A stretch of 64,000 nt of DNA, taken from Mycobacterium sp. ITM-2016-00316 (lineage in GTDB: Bacteria > Actinomycetota > Actinomycetes > Mycobacteriales > Mycobacteriaceae). Under the pieces are notes generated by a model. It did not search any database, was not told the DNA's origin, and saw only the letters and a list, made by a program, of their open reading frames with translations. Location of the stretch: NCBI RefSeq assembly GCF_002968335.2, contig NZ_CP134398.1:3968001-4032000 (forward strand), given 5' to 3'. A program made the position numbers and the translations under genes. Shown one piece after another: positions 27,701-36,767 of the stretch. Position 1 is the first letter of the stretch. Every line of letters starts with the position of its first letter.

Positions 27701-29185
27701 TCACTCCGCGCTGTCGGCTTCCTCTGCGTCGGCCTTCTTCTCGGCCTTCTTCTTCGCCTTCTTCTCGGCCTTCTTGGCCTTCTTCTCGGCCTCGTCGTCG
27801 GCGTCGGCATCATCGGCTTCGACCTCGGCCGGGGCCTCGGCAGCCGCGTCGGCCTCGGCGCCACCGGCCGGTCCGAAGAACTCGGCGGTGTCGATGACAT
27901 TGCCGTCGGTGTCGGTGACGGTCGCGCTGTGCACCACCGCGGCGATGGTCAGGCCGCGGCGCACATCGGCGAACATCGCCGGCAGCTGGTTGTTCTGCTG
28001 CAGCACCTGCAGCAGCTGCTGCGGCTCGATGCCGTACTGACGCGACATCAGCACCAGACGCTCGGTCAGGTCGCCCTGGCCGACCTGGATGTCCAGCTTG
28101 TCGGCGACGGCGTCCATCAACAGCTGGGTCTTGACGGCCTTCTCGGCATTGCTCTGGTTGTCGGCGTCGAACTCTTCACGGCTGCTGCCCTGCTCGGTCA
28201 GCTGCTCGTTGAACTTGTCCTCGTCGTGGTCGAGGCCGTGGATCGCGTTGTGCAGGGCGTCGTCGACCTGAGCCTTGACGATCGCCTCGGGCAACGGCAC
28301 CTCGACGTCGTCGAGGAGCACCTCGAGCGCCTTGTCGCGGATCTGCTCGGCCTGCTGGATGCGCTTGACCCGGCTGACCTGCTCGACGAGGCTTTCCTTG
28401 AGCTCAGCGATGGTGTCGAATTCGCTTGCCAGCTGTGCGAACTCGTCGTCGGCTTCGGGCAGCTCGCGCTCCTTGACCGACTTCACGGTGACGGTGACCT
28501 CGGCCTCCTTGCCGGCATGCTCGCCGGCGGCCAGGGTGGTGGTGAAGGTCTTGCTCTCGTCGACCTTCAGGCCGACGATCGCCTCATCGAGGCCCTCGAT
28601 GAGCTGGCCGGAGCCGATCTCATGGGACAGGCCCTCGGTGGCGGCCTCGGGCACGTCCTCGCCGTCGACGGTGGCCGACAGGTCGATGGAGACGAAGTCG
28701 CCCTCGGCGGCGGGGCGCTCGACACCGGTCAGGGTGCCGAAGCGGGCGCGCAGGTTCTGCAGCTCGGTGTCGACCTCGTCGTCGCCGACCTCGATCGGAT
28801 CGACGGTGATCTTCAGCGCGCTCAGATCGGGCAGTTCGATCTCGGGACGGATGTCCACCTCGGCGGTGAAGACCAGTTCCTCGTTGTCCTCGAGCTTGGT
28901 GACCTCGATCTCGGGCTGGCCGAGGGGCTGCAGTTCGGCGGCGCTGACGGCCTCGCTGTAGCGGCTGGGCAGCGCGTCGTTGACGACCTGCTCCAGCACG
29001 GCGCCGCGGCCGATGCGGGCTTCGAGCAGCTTGCGCGGGGCCTTGCCGGGACGGAAGCCGGGCAGCCGGACCTGGGTGGCCATCTGCTTGAACGCGCGGT
29101 CGAAGTCGGGCTCCAACTCGGTGAAGGGCACCTCCACGTTGATCCGAACCCTGGTCGGGCTCAACTTCTCGACGGTGCTCTTCAC
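27701..29185 (-). CDS. tig: Trigger factor (ribosome-associated chaperone)
   Basis: Trigger factor binds the ribosome tunnel exit and folds nascent chains. The 494-residue protein has the N-terminal ribosome-binding motif in [15 protein letters not shown], a central FKBP-type PPIase domain ([16 protein letters not shown] onward, about residues 150-240) and a C-terminal helical chaperone domain. The tail after about residue 430 is an unusually long Ala/Asp/Glu stretch followed by a Lys-Ala-rich segment, typical of mycobacterial Tig. GTG 29185 is chosen because AAGGAG lies at the right distance (plus-strand 29194-29199) and the N-terminus matches; a longer frame would run into the tRNA-Pro gene. 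Confidence 0.97.
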   Translation of the reverse strand: MKSTVEKLSPTRVRINVEVPFTELEPDFDRAFKQMATQVRLPGFRPGKAPRKLLEARIGRGAVLEQVVNDALPSRYSEAVSAAELQPLGQPEIEVTKLEDNEELVFTAEVDIRPEIELPDLSALKITVDPIEVGDDEVDTELQNLRARFGTLTGVERPAAEGDFVSIDLSATVDGEDVPEAATEGLSHEIGSGQLIEGLDEAIVGLKVDESKTFTTTLAAGEHAGKEAEVTVTVKSVKERELPEADDEFAQLASEFDTIAELKESLVEQVSRVKRIQQAEQIRDKALEVLLDDVEVPLPEAIVKAQVDDALHNAIHGLDHDEDKFNEQLTEQGSSREEFDADNQSNAEKAVKTQLLMDAVADKLDIQVGQGDLTERLVLMSRQYGIEPQQLLQVLQQNNQLPAMFADVRRGLTIAAVVHSATVTDTDGNVIDTAEFFGPAGGAEADAAAEAPAEVEADDADADDEAEKKAKKAEKKAKKKAEKKADAEEADSAE

Positions 29186-29226
29186 TGCGTTACTCCTTGT
29201 ATGTGTGGTTCTAGATAGTCGTGCGG

Positions 29227-29300
29227 TCGGGGTGACAGGATTTGAACCTGCGGCCTTCCGCTCCCAAAGCGGATGCGCTACCAAGCTGCGCTACACCCCG
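29227..29300 (-). tRNA. tRNA-Pro(UGG)
   Basis: The minus strand folds into a cloverleaf: acceptor CGGGGTG/CACCCCG, D arm GCGC...GCGC, anticodon loop TTTGGGA with anticodon TGG, T loop GTTCAAATC and discriminator A. CCA is not encoded. It lies 41 bp upstream of tig. Confidence 0.96.
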
Positions 29301-29429
29301 TGCCTAATCCGTGCCTGCCTGATCGGCACGCACGCACGCCGACCACGCGAGATACTACGGGCACGTGTCGTGGAGCAATCAATTGGATTTGATTGCGCCT
29401 TCGCCGGTACAGTCTCCGATGCACCGCAA

Positions 29430-29503
29430 GCGGGCGTAGCTCAATGGTAGAGCCCTAGTCTTCCAAACTAGCTACGCGGGTTCGATTCCCGTCGCCCGCT
29501 CCA
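29430..29503 (+). tRNA. tRNA-Gly(UCC)
   Basis: The plus strand folds into a cloverleaf: acceptor GCGGGCG/CGCCCGC, anticodon loop CTTCCAA with anticodon TCC, T loop GTTCGATTC, discriminator T and an encoded CCA at 29501-29503. An intrinsic terminator follows. Confidence 0.97.
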
Positions 29504-29510
29504 CGTGATA

Positions 29511-29549
29511 ACGGTCCTACCGGCGGAAACGCTGGTAGGGCCGTTTTTT
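29511..29549 (+). terminator. Intrinsic terminator of the tRNA-Gly gene
   Basis: ACGGTCCTACC (29511-29521) pairs with GGTAGGGCCGT (29534-29544) with one wobble pair, followed by a run of six T. It ends 8 nt after the tRNA CCA begins its downstream flank, a textbook rho-independent form. Confidence 0.93.
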
Positions 29550-29579
29550 GTGACCCGTGACATTCGCTTCGCATGACCT

Positions 29580-31394
29580 CTAGGCGGGCGCCTTCGCCGG
29601 GGACGCGTGCGAGCGTGGCGCCGACCGCATGGTCACCCCTGGGCGGGACCCCGGCCTGTCAGCTGCCGGGGGTTCGCTCTCGGCTGCGGAATCCTGCGCA
29701 TCCGCCTCAGCTTCGAGACCCTTCTCGTCGTTCCGACCCTCCGAGGGCGTCTCGGCGGAAAGTCGGTCGGGTTCATCGCTCACGCCCTCAACATCCGAGT
29801 CTGCCGTCTCGGCGACCTCCGTCGGCCTCTGTTCGCCCATCCCCTCCTCGGCGCCATCGAACGACACGTCGTCGCGATCACCGCCGCGGGCTTGTGTCTG
29901 CTCGGGGTCCGGCCGCTCTTCGGGCCGCTGCGCTCCTGGCACCTCGAACGGCCGCACGCGCTCCGCAGCGTCAGCGGGCGGGTCCGTGTTCGCGACGGAC
30001 CCCGACCGGCCCTCATCCATCTGCGAAACACGTTCCATCACCGACGTTTTGATCTCAGATGTCGCACTCCGGGTGACAGCGGCCGAGCTCGCGCTCTTAC
30101 CGGCGCCGACACCCAGTACCGACCCGACGAAGTTCGCCACCGCCTTGATGACCTGCGTGATCAGCTTCGGAACGAAGGCGACCGCCTGGCCGACCGCCCG
30201 GACGATCTGCTGGATGAAGGCCGCCAGCGGGTTCACCGGCTGCGCCGTCGTCGGGCGCAGCTCTTTGATCAGGTCGGCGAGGACATCGGCGGCGAGCTTG
30301 GGCTGCCAGTCGTGGTCGAAGAGGCCGAGGTTCTTGTCGGGATCCATGCTGCCGGCTTCGGTGTCCCGCGTCTGGTAGATGAACACCGGCCCTGCGCCGT
30401 CGATGTTCTGCCAGGTGCGCAGAAGATCCTCGATGAACGCCGCCTGCTGCTCCTGGGTGAGGACCACGTTGCCGTCCAAAGTGGTTGTCGGTTGCCCATA
30501 TTCGGTGATCCACACCTTGAGATCGCCGTCGCCTTTTTCGATCATCAGCGCACGCAGTTGATCGAGTTGTTCGATCGGGTAATCGAAATGGGGCTGTCCC
30601 TGCCCACCGGAGAACGGCATGGAATACAGATACGGGTGGTACGAGAACGCGTCGAAGTAACCCTGGGCGCCCGCGTCGTACATTCCCGCCAAGAAGTCCA
30701 CCGGGCTCATGGTCGAACCGTCGGGGCGGGTGGGGCCCGCCACCACCGACCCGGCGATCACCACCGCGGACGGGTCGGCCAGCTTGATCGCCTCGTATCC
30801 CTCTTTCAGCATTCGGGTGTAGGCAGCGGGGTCGACCGGATCCCAGAACAGGTTGGCGGTCGGTTCGTTCCAGATTTCGTAGGCCGAGATCCTGCCTGAG
30901 TATTTCTCGGCGACCTCGCTGACGAAGTTCCCGAACTTCACCGGGTCAGGGTGGCTGATCCACGCCGTCTCCTCCGGCGGCTGAGCCGCACCCGCCCACG
31001 GCGGTGTGTACAGGACGGTGCCCAGGATGCCCATGCCCCGCCGGTCGGCCGCATCGACCATCCGGTCGACATTCTCCCAGTTGAAGACGCCTTCTTCGGC
31101 TTCGACGTCGGCCCAGAAGATCCCGATCCGGACGTTCTTGACCCCGAGGCTCTGCATCGCGTCCAGAGTCCGTTCGATATCGGTCTCCGACATCAGGTAG
31201 AAGTCATGCCCCTCCGCGACGCCGATGGTGCTCGGCGATTCCACGATGGCCGCCACCGGCAGCACCGCGTGTCTCGCCGCGCTCGCAGACCACTCGGTGC
31301 CGGGACCTCCGATACCACCGACAAGCGCCATCGACATCCCCGCACTCACGGCGATCAATGCGAGCCGTTGTGCCACACGTACCCGGCTTTGCAT
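29580..31394 (-). CDS. Secreted clan GH-A glycoside hydrolase with long acidic C-terminal tail
   Basis: A 604-residue exported protein. A signal sequence lies at MQSRVRVAQRLALIAVSAGM (hydrophobic core to about residue 28). The (beta/alpha)8 domain spans about residues 45-395 with the acid/base Glu in AYEIWNEPTA and the nucleophile Glu in VWITEYGQP, the spacing of clan GH-A families such as GH39 or GH5. After it come amphipathic segments (AFIQQIVRAVGQAVAF, VPKLITQVIKAVANFVG) and a roughly 170-residue Asp/Glu/Arg/Pro-rich disordered tail. The substrate is unknown; the cell-wall arabinogalactan or host/plant glycans are candidates. ATG 31394 is preceded by GAGAGGGG. The gene is monocistronic. 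Confidence 0.85.
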   Translation of the reverse strand: MQSRVRVAQRLALIAVSAGMSMALVGGIGGPGTEWSASAARHAVLPVAAIVESPSTIGVAEGHDFYLMSETDIERTLDAMQSLGVKNVRIGIFWADVEAEEGVFNWENVDRMVDAADRRGMGILGTVLYTPPWAGAAQPPEETAWISHPDPVKFGNFVSEVAEKYSGRISAYEIWNEPTANLFWDPVDPAAYTRMLKEGYEAIKLADPSAVVIAGSVVAGPTRPDGSTMSPVDFLAGMYDAGAQGYFDAFSYHPYLYSMPFSGGQGQPHFDYPIEQLDQLRALMIEKGDGDLKVWITEYGQPTTTLDGNVVLTQEQQAAFIEDLLRTWQNIDGAGPVFIYQTRDTEAGSMDPDKNLGLFDHDWQPKLAADVLADLIKELRPTTAQPVNPLAAFIQQIVRAVGQAVAFVPKLITQVIKAVANFVGSVLGVGAGKSASSAAVTRSATSEIKTSVMERVSQMDEGRSGSVANTDPPADAAERVRPFEVPGAQRPEERPDPEQTQARGGDRDDVSFDGAEEGMGEQRPTEVAETADSDVEGVSDEPDRLSAETPSEGRNDEKGLEAEADAQDSAAESEPPAADRPGSRPGVTMRSAPRSHASPAKAPA

Positions 31395-31531
31395 TGGGCG
31401 CCCCTCTCGCGGGGTCGAAATCGATTGGGTGCCAAACCTAACAGCGCGTCGGAACCGGTTTGCGTGATTTTGCTGTTTCCCGCGAGCACCGACCGCATCC
31501 CGCAACAGACCGCCCGTCCGATTCCTGTCGG

Positions 31532-31537
31532 TACGCT
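31532..31537 (+). promoter_or_regulatory. Leaderless-type -10 of the gene at 31544
   Basis: TACGCT followed by 6 nt and the ATG at 31544. The same TACGCT-N6-ATG arrangement occurs at 43756. Confidence 0.5.
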
Positions 31538-31543
31538 GGGACC

Positions 31544-32344
31544 ATGAACGGCGTCTTGCTCATCCTCATCGTCCTCGTCATCGCGGCGATCGCATTCGTC
31601 GTCTACAGCTCCTCTCAGGCCAACGGCCGTAAGTCGGCCGAGTCGCTGGCCGACGCACAGGCCGATGCCCGCCGCGTGATCGAGCGGCTCGGCGGCCAGG
31701 TGCTGAACCTCAACGGCAACGACGACGCCTCCAAGCAGGCGATGGCCGATGCCTCCGAGCGCTACACCGCGGCCTCCTCGCAGATCGATCAGGCCACCAC
31801 GGCCAAGCAGGCGCTGCTGGCCAAGGAGAGCGCCATCGAGGGCCTCTACTACGTGCGCGCCGCCCGCGTCGCGATGGGCATGGATCCCGGACCGGAGCTG
31901 GAATCCCTTGCGGGCCAACGCACCGCGGGCACTGTCACCGAGGACCGGCGGGTGGATTTCGAGGGTCGCCAGATCGAGGCGTCCCCGACACCCTCGGAGC
32001 GCACCCCGAACTACTACCCCGGTGGGCGTGTCGCGGGGCGTCCGGTGCCCGCGGGCTGGTACTCCGAACCGTGGTGGAAGCCTGCGCTCGTCGCGGGCGC
32101 CTGGGGCATCGGATCGGCGCTGCTGTTCAGCACGATGTTCAGCGGCATGGCCGGCGTCGGCTATGACGCCCAGGCATTCGAAAACGGCGACGGGTTCCAG
32201 GACGGGATGGACCAGGGCCAGCTCGGCGATGGCGGCGGTGCCGACCAGGCCGGCTGGGACGGCGGCGGCGACCAAGGTGGCTGGGATTCCGGGGGTTGGG
32301 ACGGCGGCGGCGATTTCGGTGGCGGCGACTTCGGCGGGTTCTGA
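31544..32344 (+). CDS. Conserved mycobacterial membrane-anchored protein of unknown function
   Basis: A 266-residue protein with an N-terminal transmembrane helix (GVLLILIVLVIAAIAFVVY), a coiled-coil-like helical region (about residues 30-110: QANGRKSAESLADAQAD, ALLAKESAIEGLYYVR), a central conserved segment NYYPGGRVAGRPVPAGWY, a second weak hydrophobic stretch (PALVAGAWGIGSALLFS) and a C-terminal run of Gly/Asp repeats (GGDFGG, GWDGGG). I know such proteins in mycobacteria, but no function is established. The helix-plus-helical pattern suggests a membrane-associated scaffold. A leaderless-type -10 precedes the ATG. Confidence 0.75.
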   Translation: MNGVLLILIVLVIAAIAFVVYSSSQANGRKSAESLADAQADARRVIERLGGQVLNLNGNDDASKQAMADASERYTAASSQIDQATTAKQALLAKESAIEGLYYVRAARVAMGMDPGPELESLAGQRTAGTVTEDRRVDFEGRQIEASPTPSERTPNYYPGGRVAGRPVPAGWYSEPWWKPALVAGAWGIGSALLFSTMFSGMAGVGYDAQAFENGDGFQDGMDQGQLGDGGGADQAGWDGGGDQGGWDSGGWDGGGDFGGGDFGGF

Positions 32345-32354
32345 CCCTTCCCGA

Positions 32355-34046
32355 TCAGAGCCGGCTCTCCAGCCGGGCACTGACGCCGGCCTCCTGCAGA
32401 TCGAGGCGCTCCAGCATGGCGCGCACCGCCTCATCCTCGATGCGGCCCTCATCGCGTTCGGCGATGAGCGCGGCACGCTGTGCGGCCAGCACCGAGCGGT
32501 AGACGGTGGAGAAGATCTCGGCGCGTTTGGTGTGTGCCTCCGGATCGGGCATCTCATCGGCATCCTGGGAGTGCCGGGCGATGGTGGCCCGGATCTCGGC
32601 GACCAGCGCGGGATTGATCCCGGCCGGTGGATTGGCCCGGAACTCCGCGAGCACCTCATCGGCGGCGTCGTGTACCACCGTTTCGGCCTTGAGTTCCTCG
32701 GCCCGGTCGGCCTCGTGATCATCGTTGAACCGGGACAACTGCAGACGTTTGATCAGCAGCGGCAGCGTCCAGCCCTGGATTAGCAGGGTGCCGATGGCCA
32801 CCACGAACGCCATCGCCTGGATGGTGGCCCGCTCCGGGAACGGCTCCCCGCTCGCCGTCGTCACCGGGATGGCGGCCGCGGCGGCCAACGTCACCACCCC
32901 GCGCATGCCGGTCCACGAGACCACCACGTTCTCCTGCCAGGTCAGTGAGCGGCGGTCGATCTTGGACCGCCACTTCCCCGGTTCCCTGCGCGGTGCCGCC
33001 CGCCCCCGGCCGTCGCGCGCGTCGCCATCGGGAGCCGGCACGCTCCAGCGGGCCTCGACATGGCGGGCCAGCTTGCCGCGTCCGAACATCAGCAGCACCG
33101 ACAGCGGCCGGATCACCAACACGATCAGCAGCACGAGCGCCGAGGCCACCAGGACCTCGACCACCGATTCGTGGGCGGCGTGCAGATCGTCGAGCACGAA
33201 GCGCAGGTGCAGCCCGATGTAGGCGAATACGAACGCCTCCAGCAGCACGTCCACCGAGTTCCAGACGTAACGCTCCTGCAGCCGGGTCTGGTATCCCGCC
33301 GACAGGGTGCCGTTGCCGACGACGAATCCGGCGACCACCACCGCCAGCACACCCGAGGCGTGCATCTCCTCGGCCAGGATGAACGCCGCGAACGGCACCA
33401 CGAGGCCCTGCACCGTCTCCAGACCCGGATTCGCCAGCCGCTTGCGGATCCACAGCGTGATGTAGCCGAGCACGCCGCCGACCACCGGCCCGAGCAGTGC
33501 GCTGTAGGTGAACAGCAGGAAGGGGTTGTCGATGAAGGTGTGACTGCCGGCCACCTGTGCCACCGCGATGGAGAACAGCGTCAGCGCGGCCGCATCGTTG
33601 ATCAGGCTCTCCCCCGTCAGGATTGCCATCACCTTCTTGGGCAGCCCCAGTTTGCGACCGACGGCCACGGCGGTGACCGCATCCGGCGGGGCCACGATGG
33701 CGCCGAGCACCAGTGCGGTCGCAAACGTCAGCGGCACCACCACCAGCCAGGACGACACCAGCGCCACGGTGAAGGCGCTGACCACGACCAGTCCGACCCC
33801 CAGGCCGAGGATGGGTCGGATATTGCGCAGGAACGTCGGGAACGAGAAGTTCAGTGCCGCCGAGTACAGCAGTGGTGGAAGCACCACCGTCAGCAGGATG
33901 TGCGAGTCCAGTTCCGGCGGTTCGAAATCCGGCATGAACGAGACCGCGATGCCCACCACCACGATGATCAGCGCGGGTTCGAGCCCCCGCCGATGCGCGA
34001 TGGCGGTGACCACGATGGCTCCGACGACCACGAGAATGAGTTCCAC
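32355..34046 (-). CDS. Na+/H+ antiporter of the CPA1 (NhaP-like) family
   Basis: A 563-residue polytopic membrane protein that exchanges Na+ (or K+) for H+. It has about 12 hydrophobic segments from residue 1 to about 425; the ion-site motif GESLINDAAALTLFS contains the ND pair typical of electroneutral CPA1 antiporters, and APPDAVTAVAVGRKLG precedes it. A central basic loop (RDGRGRAAPRREPGKWRSK) separates the last helices, and a cytosolic helical domain of about 130 residues closes the protein. The start is GTG 34046 with AGGGAG upstream. It lies 44 bp from nei and ends convergent to the membrane protein gene at 32344. Substrate selectivity cannot be read from sequence. Confidence 0.9.
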   Translation of the reverse strand: MELILVVVGAIVVTAIAHRRGLEPALIIVVVGIAVSFMPDFEPPELDSHILLTVVLPPLLYSAALNFSFPTFLRNIRPILGLGVGLVVVSAFTVALVSSWLVVVPLTFATALVLGAIVAPPDAVTAVAVGRKLGLPKKVMAILTGESLINDAAALTLFSIAVAQVAGSHTFIDNPFLLFTYSALLGPVVGGVLGYITLWIRKRLANPGLETVQGLVVPFAAFILAEEMHASGVLAVVVAGFVVGNGTLSAGYQTRLQERYVWNSVDVLLEAFVFAYIGLHLRFVLDDLHAAHESVVEVLVASALVLLIVLVIRPLSVLLMFGRGKLARHVEARWSVPAPDGDARDGRGRAAPRREPGKWRSKIDRRSLTWQENVVVSWTGMRGVVTLAAAAAIPVTTASGEPFPERATIQAMAFVVAIGTLLIQGWTLPLLIKRLQLSRFNDDHEADRAEELKAETVVHDAADEVLAEFRANPPAGINPALVAEIRATIARHSQDADEMPDPEAHTKRAEIFSTVYRSVLAAQRAALIAERDEGRIEDEAVRAMLERLDLQEAGVSARLESRL

Positions 34047-34090
34047 TTCGAGAATTCTCCCTGGTCGTCGGTATTGGCGCTGACCTCGCG

Positions 34091-34885
34091 TCAGCTCTGG
34101 CAGGTGGGGCACCAGAACACGTTGCGCGCCTCCAGTTCTGCGGTGCGCACGGTCGTGCCGCATACCCGGCAGGCGTCGCCGGCCCGGCGGTAGACGTAGG
34201 TCCGCGGCCGGCCGGGCCGGTAGGACGGCGCGCCGCGGTCGTGCTCGGGGCGCACCACCACGATCTTGCCGCGGCGCACACCGACCTTCATCAGCGCCAC
34301 CAGATCGGTCCACATGGCGTCGAACTCGTCGGCAGAGATGTCGGTGCCGGGCCGGAACGGGTCGATGTGGTGGCGGTAGAGCAACTCACTGCGGTACACG
34401 TTGCCGACTCCGGCGATCACCTTCTGGTCCATCAGCAGCCCACCGATGGTCCTGCGGGACTTGGTGATTCGTGCCCATGCCGGCACCGGGTCGGCATCCG
34501 GGCGCAGCGGGTCGGGGCCCAACCGTGCCACCACGTCGTCGACGGCGCCGGCGTCGATCACCTCGCACACCGTCGGCCCACGCAGGTCGGTGCCGTATTC
34601 GGTGCCGATCATCCGCATCCGGACCTGCCCGACGGGCTCGTCGAGCGGCAGCGGCGCCTCGGTGAAGGTGCCGTAGAGGCCGAGATGCACGTGCACGACA
34701 TGGCCGCCGTCGTAGTGGTGGAACAGGTGCTTGCCCCAGGCATCGGCGCCGCGCAGCACCCGACCGCTCACGGCGTCCGCGCCCTCGGCGAAACGTTGCT
34801 GCGGGCTGGTCACGATGACCGGTTTACGGCCGAACCTCTTCTGATGCAGCCGGGCGAGCCGGTGCAGGGTATGCCCTTCGGGCAC
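34091..34885 (-). CDS. nei: Formamidopyrimidine-DNA/endonuclease VIII-type glycosylase Nei
   Basis: A 264-residue base-excision-repair enzyme that removes oxidised bases. The catalytic N-terminal Pro and Glu are at residues 2 and 3 (PEGHTLHRLAR), the helix-two-turn-helix holds QKVIAGVGNVYRSELLY and the C-terminal zinc finger CRVCG...CPTC is intact. GTG 34885 is used, two bases after the rpiB stop. Its length and neighbours match mycobacterial Nei1 (next to rpiB). It forms an operon with rpiB. Confidence 0.95.
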   Translation of the reverse strand: MPEGHTLHRLARLHQKRFGRKPVIVTSPQQRFAEGADAVSGRVLRGADAWGKHLFHHYDGGHVVHVHLGLYGTFTEAPLPLDEPVGQVRMRMIGTEYGTDLRGPTVCEVIDAGAVDDVVARLGPDPLRPDADPVPAWARITKSRRTIGGLLMDQKVIAGVGNVYRSELLYRHHIDPFRPGTDISADEFDAMWTDLVALMKVGVRRGKIVVVRPEHDRGAPSYRPGRPRTYVYRRAGDACRVCGTTVRTAELEARNVFWCPTCQS

Positions 34886-34887
34886 GT

Positions 34888-35376
34888 CTAGGCGGGCGCG
34901 CCGGGCACCGGGGGTGCGATGTGGTCGACCTCGTAGGCCGCCAGGATGTCGATGCGACGCTGGTGGCGTTCGGCCTCCGACCACGGGGTGGACAGGAAGG
35001 CGTCGACGATGGCGAGCGCCTCCTCCTCGGTGTGCATGCGACCGCCGAGGCCCATCAGCTGCGCCTTGTTGTGCTGGCGGGCCAGCTGCGCGGTCTCCAC
35101 ACTCCAGGCCAGCGCACATCGGGCGCCGGGCACCTTGTTCGCGGCGATCTGCTCGCCGTTGCCGGATCCGCCGAGCACGATGCCCAGGCTGTCCGGATCG
35201 GCGACGGTCTTGATCGCGGCGTCGATGCAGAACGCCGGGTAGTCGTCCTCGGCGTCGTAGGTGTAGGCACCGCAGTCGATCGGTTCGTGGCCGTTGCTCT
35301 TGAGGTGCTCGATGATGGTCTTCTTGAACTCGAATCCGGCGTGGTCGGCACCGATGTAGACGCGCATGGCGGTCAT
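34888..35376 (-). CDS. rpiB: Ribose-5-phosphate isomerase B
   Basis: A 162-residue isomerase that interconverts ribose 5-phosphate and ribulose 5-phosphate in the pentose pathway. Family motifs are RVYIGADHAGFEFKK, GIVLGGSGNGEQIAANKVPG and GGRMHTEEEALAIVDAFL. The length is the same as the M. tuberculosis enzyme. ATG 35376 (MTAMRVYIG) has GGAGGAG upstream. It is followed immediately by nei, an association conserved across mycobacteria. Confidence 0.97.
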   Translation of the reverse strand: MTAMRVYIGADHAGFEFKKTIIEHLKSNGHEPIDCGAYTYDAEDDYPAFCIDAAIKTVADPDSLGIVLGGSGNGEQIAANKVPGARCALAWSVETAQLARQHNKAQLMGLGGRMHTEEEALAIVDAFLSTPWSEAERHQRRIDILAAYEVDHIAPPVPGAPA

Positions 35377-35400
35377 TCTGGCAGACGCTCCTCCGAGCAG

Positions 35401-35940
35401 TCAGCGAGCCGTCAGCCCGTCGAGCATCACGTCGAGCAGTCGCGGGGTCCGCTCGGCCCATTCGTCGTCCTCGACGTGGGCCAAGAACCAGGACAGCAGG
35501 ATCACATCGCGCGAGTCGATATCACCGCGCAGCACACCGGCCTCACGACCGGCCGCCAACAACGCGTCGAGCGCGTGACCCAGCTTGCCCAGCGTCTGCG
35601 CCCCGATGTCCTGCCACACCGAGGCCTCGACCGCGGCCATCACCCCGAACTTCACCCGCGCGTAGGACGCGAGCTGGGTGAACCACAGCTTGAGCGCCTC
35701 GCGCGGCGGGTGCTCATCGAGCAGCGCATGGGCGAGGGCGACAAGTTCATCGATTTCTCCGTCGTAGAGCGCGCGCACGAGCTCGTCACGGGTGGCGAAG
35801 TGGCGGTAGAGCGTGGCCTGCCCGACGCCGGCCCGCCGCGCAACCGCGCTGAGCTTGAGCTCTCCCGGCTCGGTGACGAGTTGGCGTGCGGCTTCGATGA
35901 TCGCCGCCCGGCTCCGTGCCGCATCGGTGCGCTCGGCCAT
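35401..35940 (-). CDS. TetR-family repressor
   Basis: A 179-residue TetR regulator. The N-terminal HTH domain lies at about residues 10-55 (RAAIIEAARQLV, LSAVARRAGVGQATLYRHFATRDELV). The remaining helical part would bind a ligand, unknown here. It is divergent from the SDR gene, with two near-identical 15-bp palindromes in the 86-bp gap, which are its likely operators. ATG 35940 is chosen because the HTH starts right after it; an upstream in-frame start would overlap the operators. It probably represses itself and the SDR. Confidence 0.93.
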   Translation of the reverse strand: MAERTDAARSRAAIIEAARQLVTEPGELKLSAVARRAGVGQATLYRHFATRDELVRALYDGEIDELVALAHALLDEHPPREALKLWFTQLASYARVKFGVMAAVEASVWQDIGAQTLGKLGHALDALLAAGREAGVLRGDIDSRDVILLSWFLAHVEDDEWAERTPRLLDVMLDGLTAR

Positions 35941-35963
35941 GGACCTCACCCCCGCCTTGAAAA

Positions 35964-35978
35964 CGGACAAGTTGTCCG
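35964..35978. promoter_or_regulatory. TetR operator palindrome 1
   Basis: CGGACAAGTTGTCCG is a perfect 7-1-7 palindrome, 23 bp from the tetR start and 48 bp from the SDR start. Its centre is 27 bp from that of the second copy. Confidence 0.75.
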
Positions 35979-35990
35979 ATTAGATGGAAG

Positions 35991-36005
35991 CGGACAGTTT
36001 GTCCA
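35991..36005. promoter_or_regulatory. TetR operator palindrome 2
   Basis: CGGACAGTTTGTCCA matches the first copy in 12 of 15 positions. It lies 21 bp before the SDR start, where binding would block that promoter. Confidence 0.7.
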
Positions 36006-36026
36006 CATGAGCCCAGGAGGCTAGCG

Positions 36027-36767
36027 ATGGATTCGTTCACGGGCAAGGTGGTGGCGATCACCGGCGCCAGCAGCGGCATCGGGGCGGCCACGGCACGCCG
36101 GCTCGCGAACCGCGGAGCCGCCGTCGTGCTCGGAGCCCGCCGCGCCGACCGCCTCGACACGCTGGCCGCACAGATTCGCGCGGCGGGTGGACGGGCCAGT
36201 GCGGTCACCGTGGATGTCACACGCGCCGGGGATCTGCAACTGCTCGTCGACACCGCGGTATCCGAGTACGGGCGGCTGGACGTATTGGTCAGCAATGCCG
36301 GGATCGGTCCGATCTCGCCGATGACCGCCCGCCGCCGCGCAGATTGGGACGCGATGATCGACGTCAATCTGCGCGGCGTCCTGCACGGTATCGACGCCGC
36401 CCTGCCCGTCTTCGAAGAACAGGGGCGCGGACACTTCGTCACCATCGTCTCGACCGCCGGCATCAAGATCGTGCCGACCATGGCGGTGTACGCGGCCACC
36501 AAGAATGCCGTGCGCACCGTGCTGGAGGGCCTCCGCCAGGAGTCCACCGACGGGACACTGAAGACCACCGCGATCTCGCCGGGCTACGTGCGCACCGAGT
36601 TCGGTGATTCCATCACCGACCCGGCCATCCGCGCCGAGATCGGCGCTGGCATGCAGGCGTTCGCGCTCGACCCGGACGCGATAGCCAGGGCGGTCGAGTT
36701 CGTGATCGACCAGCCCTGGGAGGTCGAGATCGGCGAACTGTCGATCCGGCCGACGGTCCAGGGCTAA
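36027..36767 (+). CDS. Short-chain dehydrogenase/reductase
   Basis: A 246-residue classical SDR. The NAD(P) site is ITGASSGIGAATARRLA at the N-terminus, NAG occurs in LVSNAGIGPISPM, and the catalytic Ser and YxxxK are in STAGIKIV and VYAATKNAV. An Arg following the first strand (GARRADRLD) favours NADP. AGGAGG lies just before ATG 36027. It is controlled by the divergent TetR. The substrate is unknown. Its stop overlaps, by 4 bp, the stop of the convergent oxygenase gene. Confidence 0.92.
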   Translation: MDSFTGKVVAITGASSGIGAATARRLANRGAAVVLGARRADRLDTLAAQIRAAGGRASAVTVDVTRAGDLQLLVDTAVSEYGRLDVLVSNAGIGPISPMTARRRADWDAMIDVNLRGVLHGIDAALPVFEEQGRGHFVTIVSTAGIKIVPTMAVYAATKNAVRTVLEGLRQESTDGTLKTTAISPGYVRTEFGDSITDPAIRAEIGAGMQAFALDPDAIARAVEFVIDQPWEVEIGELSIRPTVQG

